Below, piece by piece: positions 59,845-64,000 of a stretch of 64,000 nucleotides of DNA. The notes under the pieces were generated by a model that worked only from the letters and a program-made list of their open reading frames with translations, ran no database searches and was not told the origin of the DNA. Origin of the DNA: Theocolax elegans (Eukaryota > Arthropoda > Insecta > Hymenoptera > Cerocephalidae); the NCBI GenBank assembly GCA_026168455.1, contig CM047425.1:3322001-3386000 (forward strand), in the 5' to 3' direction. Within the stretch, counting starts at the first letter, position 1. Every line of letters begins with the position of its first letter. Both the position numbers and the translations under genes were made by a program.

Positions 59845-59950
59845 GTTTTGCTTGGCGAGTTGAAGGGAGGGAAACGACCGTGTAATAAAGGCCAAATGCA
59901 TTGAAAACTTGGTATATACGTGGAAAGTTATTGATGGACCACACATTGAC
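59086..59950. promoter_or_regulatory. Largest GC-rich, microsatellite-laced island; candidate promoter/enhancer
   Basis: It contains (TTC)n at 59309-59340, (AG)n at 59484-59515, (CT)n at 59606-59624 and at 59809-59841, between CpG-bearing mixed DNA. TAATTAAATTAACGC at 59392-59406 is homeodomain-like. GAGTATAAAGCTC at about 59786-59798 contains a TATA-box-like TATAAAG upstream of CT repeats, as at GAGA-type promoters. CCCCACTCTCTCTCCCTCTCAG at about 59659-59680 is also a good splice acceptor, after which one frame stays open for 37 codons. ORFs at 59198, 59420 and 59578 are largely repeat translations. Confidence 0.4.
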
Positions 59951-60389
59951 ATCCTCTTTTTATATCTTTGGTTTCACATTAAAATGACCCGGATGGCTCT
60001 TGGGATTTTAAAAATAATTAAGAGGGAGCACCACACGTGTATACCGATTAATTGGTAAAGTTTCATAGAAATATCTACTTTTTTTTACAAAGACTCGGTG
60101 GACATTTTATATTAACGGGATGTGAACTCCGAAAAACGATTTATTTTTTATTAAACGAGGAATTCAATTTAACGAATAAGACGTTCGGTAACGATATTGT
60201 TTTTTCTTTCAAGATAAATTTCTTTTATCGATAAATTATCCAGATTTTTAGGAACTCGTGAATCATTGTTTTATAGCTACATATATAATTATACCGACCA
60301 AAAATACTTATATTTACGGATAATTAATTTATAATTAATTATTTCGTAAATATCTCTCTGTAACGCTATTTAATTTATTTTGGAGAGTA

Positions 60390-61492
60390 CACTGAGAGAA
60401 AAAAAAGGTTAATTTTACTATAAAATTACCAGAAAATATAGTGCAATAACTATACTGCAATATTTTATGGTAAAACTATTTCTGAAAATTGTAAGTACCA
60501 TTTACAAAAAAGAAATTGTAATTTAACTATATATTTAAAAATATTTATTTATTAAAAATTACTATATTATATTTTTATTAAACACTACTATAAATTATAA
60601 TAGAAATTAATAGAAAAATAATATTACAAATGCATCATAATTTTTAGTTTTACTATAATTTATAATAAGTTAGACTTTAAGATACGGTTGCGCGAAATAA
60701 AAAGATAGTTAAAATTATGTTTTTAAAAATTTATATTTATTTATAAAACAAGTTATACATATAAGTTTATAAAATGTACATATTTTTATTTTTACACATA
60801 TACATATAATACTCTTTATTTAAGTCTAATTCATTTAGACAATACAATTTTGTTTCATCTGTTTGAATGACTTCCGGTTGCTGCATATGTTCACTGATAC
60901 AAATTGTTTTAAAAATTTGTACCCGAACACCAACATCTTCTACTTTTTCCAATTCACGACAAACACTACACTGACGAACTTATTTCGAAATACGTATCAG
61001 GGAATTCAGTTATTGTATACATGGGTAATAATATTTGTAGAAATAGTACCTATATTTACCATTGAATCCGTCAATTCTCTTTTAATATATAGTTCATTGT
61101 ACCACATATTAATTAGTGTCAATAAAAATTTTTATTTAAACATACTTTAAAGATATTGTATATTTAACAATATTGCATTGTGTAATAATGATACTGCAAT
61201 AATATATTGTAAAAGTAACAAAATTTTAATTGTAAATATTTTAAAGAAATTAGGGTTGTATTAAGTATTTCTAAATGGTAAATTTAACTAAGCGAATTAT
61301 AGTAAAAAATACAGTCAATTATCAATAAATTAACTGGACCCATTGTTCAAAAAAAGTTGGTTGATTTAAGTATACGTTTATAAGTAATTCAGCCATAGTA
61401 TAGTGAAATCAATAAAATAATCAGGTTGTATTACTTATATTGTACTTTACTAAATTTTTTAGTAAATATTGCTATGCAGTTTTTTCTCAGTG
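60390..61492. mobile_element. 1.1-kb nonautonomous element, TA target (CACTGAGAG ends)
   Basis: The left end is CACTGAGAGAAAAAAAAGGT; the right end TTTTTTCTCAGTG is its inverted copy for about 13 bp, followed by looser similarity. TA lies outside both ends (60388-60389 and 61493-61494). The ends resemble CACGGAGAG of the MITEs at 16864 and 24503. The interior is AT-rich except for a more protein-like patch at 60767-60975. Confidence 0.75.
60767..60975 (-). pseudogene. Coding-like patch inside the 1.1-kb element
   Basis: The minus strand reads CSVCRELEKVEDVGVRVQIF, then KTICISEHMQQPEVIQTDET and KLYCLNELDLNKEYY to a stop. It has a CxxC start and balanced composition unlike the surrounding AT-rich DNA. 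I do not recognise it. It could be a decayed transposase fragment or a captured host exon. Confidence 0.3.
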
Positions 61493-61494
61493 TA

Positions 61495-62726
61495 TATGTA
61501 ATTTTTTTTTTAGATTTTCTTATAATTATAGGTTTAGAATTTTTGGGATTTTATGCGATGTGTGTGAAGGTCTGGTAAAAATTATAGGTTATTCTAAATA
61601 GCCCTTCAATGGTTAATTCGAATGAACTGGTGTATGGCGCGATACATTTAGTAAATGAGTTTCAATATCACTTCTGGAAAGATAAAGGCCGTGTATCGAG
61701 GGGATGTATTTAGATGGTTCACCATAATAAATAGACTTTGAACATTTTCATTTTTAAACAACTTCTTGTTCAAAAATATAGTTGCTAGTTTAAGATGAAT
61801 GAATTTATCGATCTTACAGAGTTAAGGTGGGAAAAGAAAAGGAGAATATAAACTATTTTCTTTTTTCTTATTTCTATACTAGAAATGAAGATTGTAAGGT
61901 TAGTCAAAACATTTCTTTGGGTATATTAATCTAGGAGTTGTTGGTATCATTTATGACTCAACGGCTAGTTTTTGGCTAAAGAAAAGTTTCATTAATGCAT
62001 TGATTTTTGTTATAGACAAACGTTTCCATGCCACCCTTTTCAGAGTGCACAAATTTTTAATTTGATTATCGAAATTTATAATGCTGTTAATCATTTTTCT
62101 CGATGTAAATCAAATAATTTTCGTTCTCAATTTTTTTTTTTTTTGAAAACTTTATCTTTATGTAATTCTATTAATTTTCAATTTTTAAATATTTAAAAAA
62201 TTTGTTTAATATTTAAGTAGTATATGTAAATGACCCAGTATTTAGATGATACTACACTCAGAGAATAGAAATTTGTAGACACAGTTGTAGATAATGGAAA
62301 GTAATCTTGAAAATCTTTTTTTTGATCGTATCGACCTGCAGGAAACAGGCTTTGTAATTGTTTTAACTACAGTTTTCTTTGAAAAATAATTTTTATTAAT
62401 GTTTTACAGTTTTTTTTGTAAATATTAAGTAATACGTAATTTATGAAAGGAACGCCAGCCAAAAGAGAAACAGGATTGTAAATTATTTTTTAGAATTAAA
62501 TCTAATAAGCATATACAAGTATAATAATAAATATAATTAAATGGCTTATCAATACAATAAAAAAAACTAATTTTTAAAACTATTTCCCATTATCAGCTAA
62601 TGAAGTTTTATTAAAAATCCAAAAATATAGATCGAAATAAAATGTTCTACTTGGTTCCCGAGCGTATATTTTCCTTAGAGTGCATTAATACGTATATATC
62701 TTTTTCTTTTGTTTTTTTTTATTTAG
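61495..62726. other. AT-rich non-coding stretch
   Basis: It contains CGGCTAGTTTTTGGCTAAA at 61961, shared with 33620, and a solitary CACTCAGAGAA at 62256 that resembles a MITE end without a secure partner. No gene. Confidence 0.45.
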
Positions 62727-62753
62727 AGTGGTAAAATCCACAATGCACAAACG
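62727..62753 (+). other. Candidate 27-nt microexon
   Basis: A pyrimidine-rich run (TCTTTTTCTTTTGTTTTTTT, then TTATTTAG ending at 62726) is followed by 27 nt and then a GTGAGA donor. The length keeps frame. Phase 0 reads SGKIHNAQT and phase 1 VVKSTMHK; phase 2 has a stop. The sequence has balanced composition and is followed by GC-richer DNA to about 63010. The gene is not known; no adjacent coding exon is visible, as expected if the introns are long. Confidence 0.35.
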
Positions 62754-63008
62754 GTGAGATTTAACGACGAGGTTATCTATCTCTTCGTTATCGAGAAAAG
62801 GTTTATGATGCCACCGACATTTCGGATTCCGACGCGCGAATTCTGGGTGCTTTATGGCCGTTCGAAAGAACGGGACAGAATTTTCGGATTCCTCCGTGCG
62901 GCGATAATTAAAACCGGTGAAGATTTCAAGACGCGTGAAAAAAAAGCTTTGATACCGCGTAGAATAAAAAATATTTTGTACGTGGAGAGAAAGGAATTTT
63001 CGTCATAA
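62754..63008 (+). other. GC-richer patch with an 84-codon ORF, unassigned
   Basis: The ORF begins at the GTG of the putative donor, so it has no ATG at its first codon. It contains TREFWVLYGRSKERDRIFGF, which I do not match to a family. It could be the conserved intron flank of the microexon, or readthrough coding sequence. Confidence 0.2.
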
Positions 63009-64000
63009 AAAATGGGTGTGTTTATTATTAATTACGGATATATTAACTGATGTCACAATTATTTTTCTTCGGTAATTGATATTATCTAATTAATAGATTT
63101 TAGATTTTTAATCACAAAATCTATATGCGCGTAAAATATAAATTACATACATTTAAGTCATCAGTTCTTAATGGTGCTTACGTCAAACGTAAAGTGTATT
63201 AGTCATTCAAATTTCCCGTAATTACAATTATTGACTAAAAGACACTATTTTTACAAAAATTAATAATTTTGTATTAAAATTTAAGGAAAAATACGAGAAC
63301 ATTGCTCGTTCTAACAAAATATATTCAAAATATAAATCATATACCGTTAAAAACAAAAATGTCCTAAAAAATATGAAAATTTTGTCAAAAAATTTATAAT
63401 CTTTACTGTAGAAAATCCGTCAATATTTATCATAAATTACTATAAATATATGTAAAATTGTATACAATAATTTTCAATAAACCGTTTCTCTCAGTGTTCA
63501 TTTTAAATCCTAATATGTAATAGTAATTGATGTTCGATCGCATACGTTGACAACTTTACCCTGTTAAAAAGTTTAAAATGCGAGTAGTATTACAGTTTAT
63601 ACGTGTCGGATTCGCAGAAAATGGGCATTCCTTATATTTAGTTATAATAAAAAAAATTATTTTTTAAAAAATTCTTTTACGTCATACACCTTTTCAATCC
63701 TTAGCGTTTTATGTTTACTCAAAATTACTGATTAAAAATATGTTTAATCAATTATTATTATAGACATTGTATTTTATTTTTATTTTAATCTCGCTCATTT
63801 TACGCTCGTAACTTATGGTGCTAATCAGCAAAAACGATATATTCTTTAAAAAATCACTATGCCAACACCTTTCTTTACGTTTTTAAGTATTCCTTTATAA
63901 CGAATTTCTCATTTATATATTTTAAATTCAACATTACAATTTTCCGGGTTAAAATGATGTATAGATCCCTTTGACTTGCATCGAGAATACTCGCAAAAGA
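63009..64000. other. AT-rich non-coding stretch
   Basis: A solitary CTCTCAGTG at 63487-63495 resembles a MITE right end; its left partner was not secured. Nothing else is supportable. Confidence 0.45.

Noticed and set aside
62256..63497. One long element bounded by CACTCAGAGAA and CTCTCAGTG
   Set aside because: The ends match for only about 10 bp, subterminal sequences differ, and the span includes the candidate microexon; chance pairing of two MITE-end-like motifs is likely.

Overview
The window reads as nuclear DNA of an insect, most likely a hymenopteran; the order is an inference and the species is not recognised. It is very AT-rich, full of (TA)n, (CT)n/(GA)n and (GT)n microsatellites, and carries CpG-containing GC islands, spliceosomal introns and many eukaryotic transposons. 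There is no bacterial-style gene content and no intact canonical tRNA or rRNA gene. No host protein-coding gene could be assigned. The area outside the transposons looks like a gene desert or very large introns, with islands of 150-700 bp at about 9.3, 12.6, 13.8-14.2, 23.1, 24.2, 25.7 (duplicated at 27.2), 28.2, 29.9, 31-32.5, 33.9, 53.2, 54.2, 56.6, 58.0 and 59.1-59.9 kb that could be regulatory.

The main feature is a giant Mutator-like element (MULE), 36348-52916 (about 16.6 kb). It has about 373-bp terminal inverted repeats beginning GGATCCGTGTCAAATGGCCC or a one-base variant, and an 8-bp direct repeat AAAAATTT on both sides. On the minus strand it holds a transposase gene that I could assemble from eight exons with consistent GT-AG junctions and phases. 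The 598-codon frame has no stop. It encodes a FLYWCH-type zinc finger, a MULE catalytic core (D192, D256, E386 and the C277-x2-H280 motif), an acidic stretch and a lysine-rich tail. The introns and the left interior hold several other transposons: two related fold-back families, a TTAA-flanked MITE, two tRNA-derived SINE-like sequences, an old 5S-rRNA-derived SINE, and an internal repeated segment. An intact frame in an element with somewhat diverged TIRs and so many nested insertions raises the question of host domestication.

Left of the MULE are: a possible 3'-terminal exon and long 3'UTR-like tract (2.47-6.4 kb); a perfect 3 x 377 bp tandem array (10381-11511) abutting half of a fold-back element; a palindromic TA-flanked MITE (16864-17077); a full fold-back element (17270-18106); a non-LTR retrotransposon 3' fragment (19.03-20.15 kb, minus strand) split by a young 5S-rRNA-derived SINE with a 17-18 bp target duplication; a second TA-flanked MITE (24503-24737); and a nearly identical 1.5-kb tandem duplication (25121-28100).

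Right of the MULE are GC islands, a 53-bp TTAA-ended hairpin, a fold-back element (55350-55920), a 1.1-kb TA-flanked nonautonomous element (60390-61492) and a candidate 27-nt microexon (62727-62753). Coordinates of repeats were read by eye and may be off by a few bases; exon borders follow splice consensus and reading phase but are not supported by RNA data.
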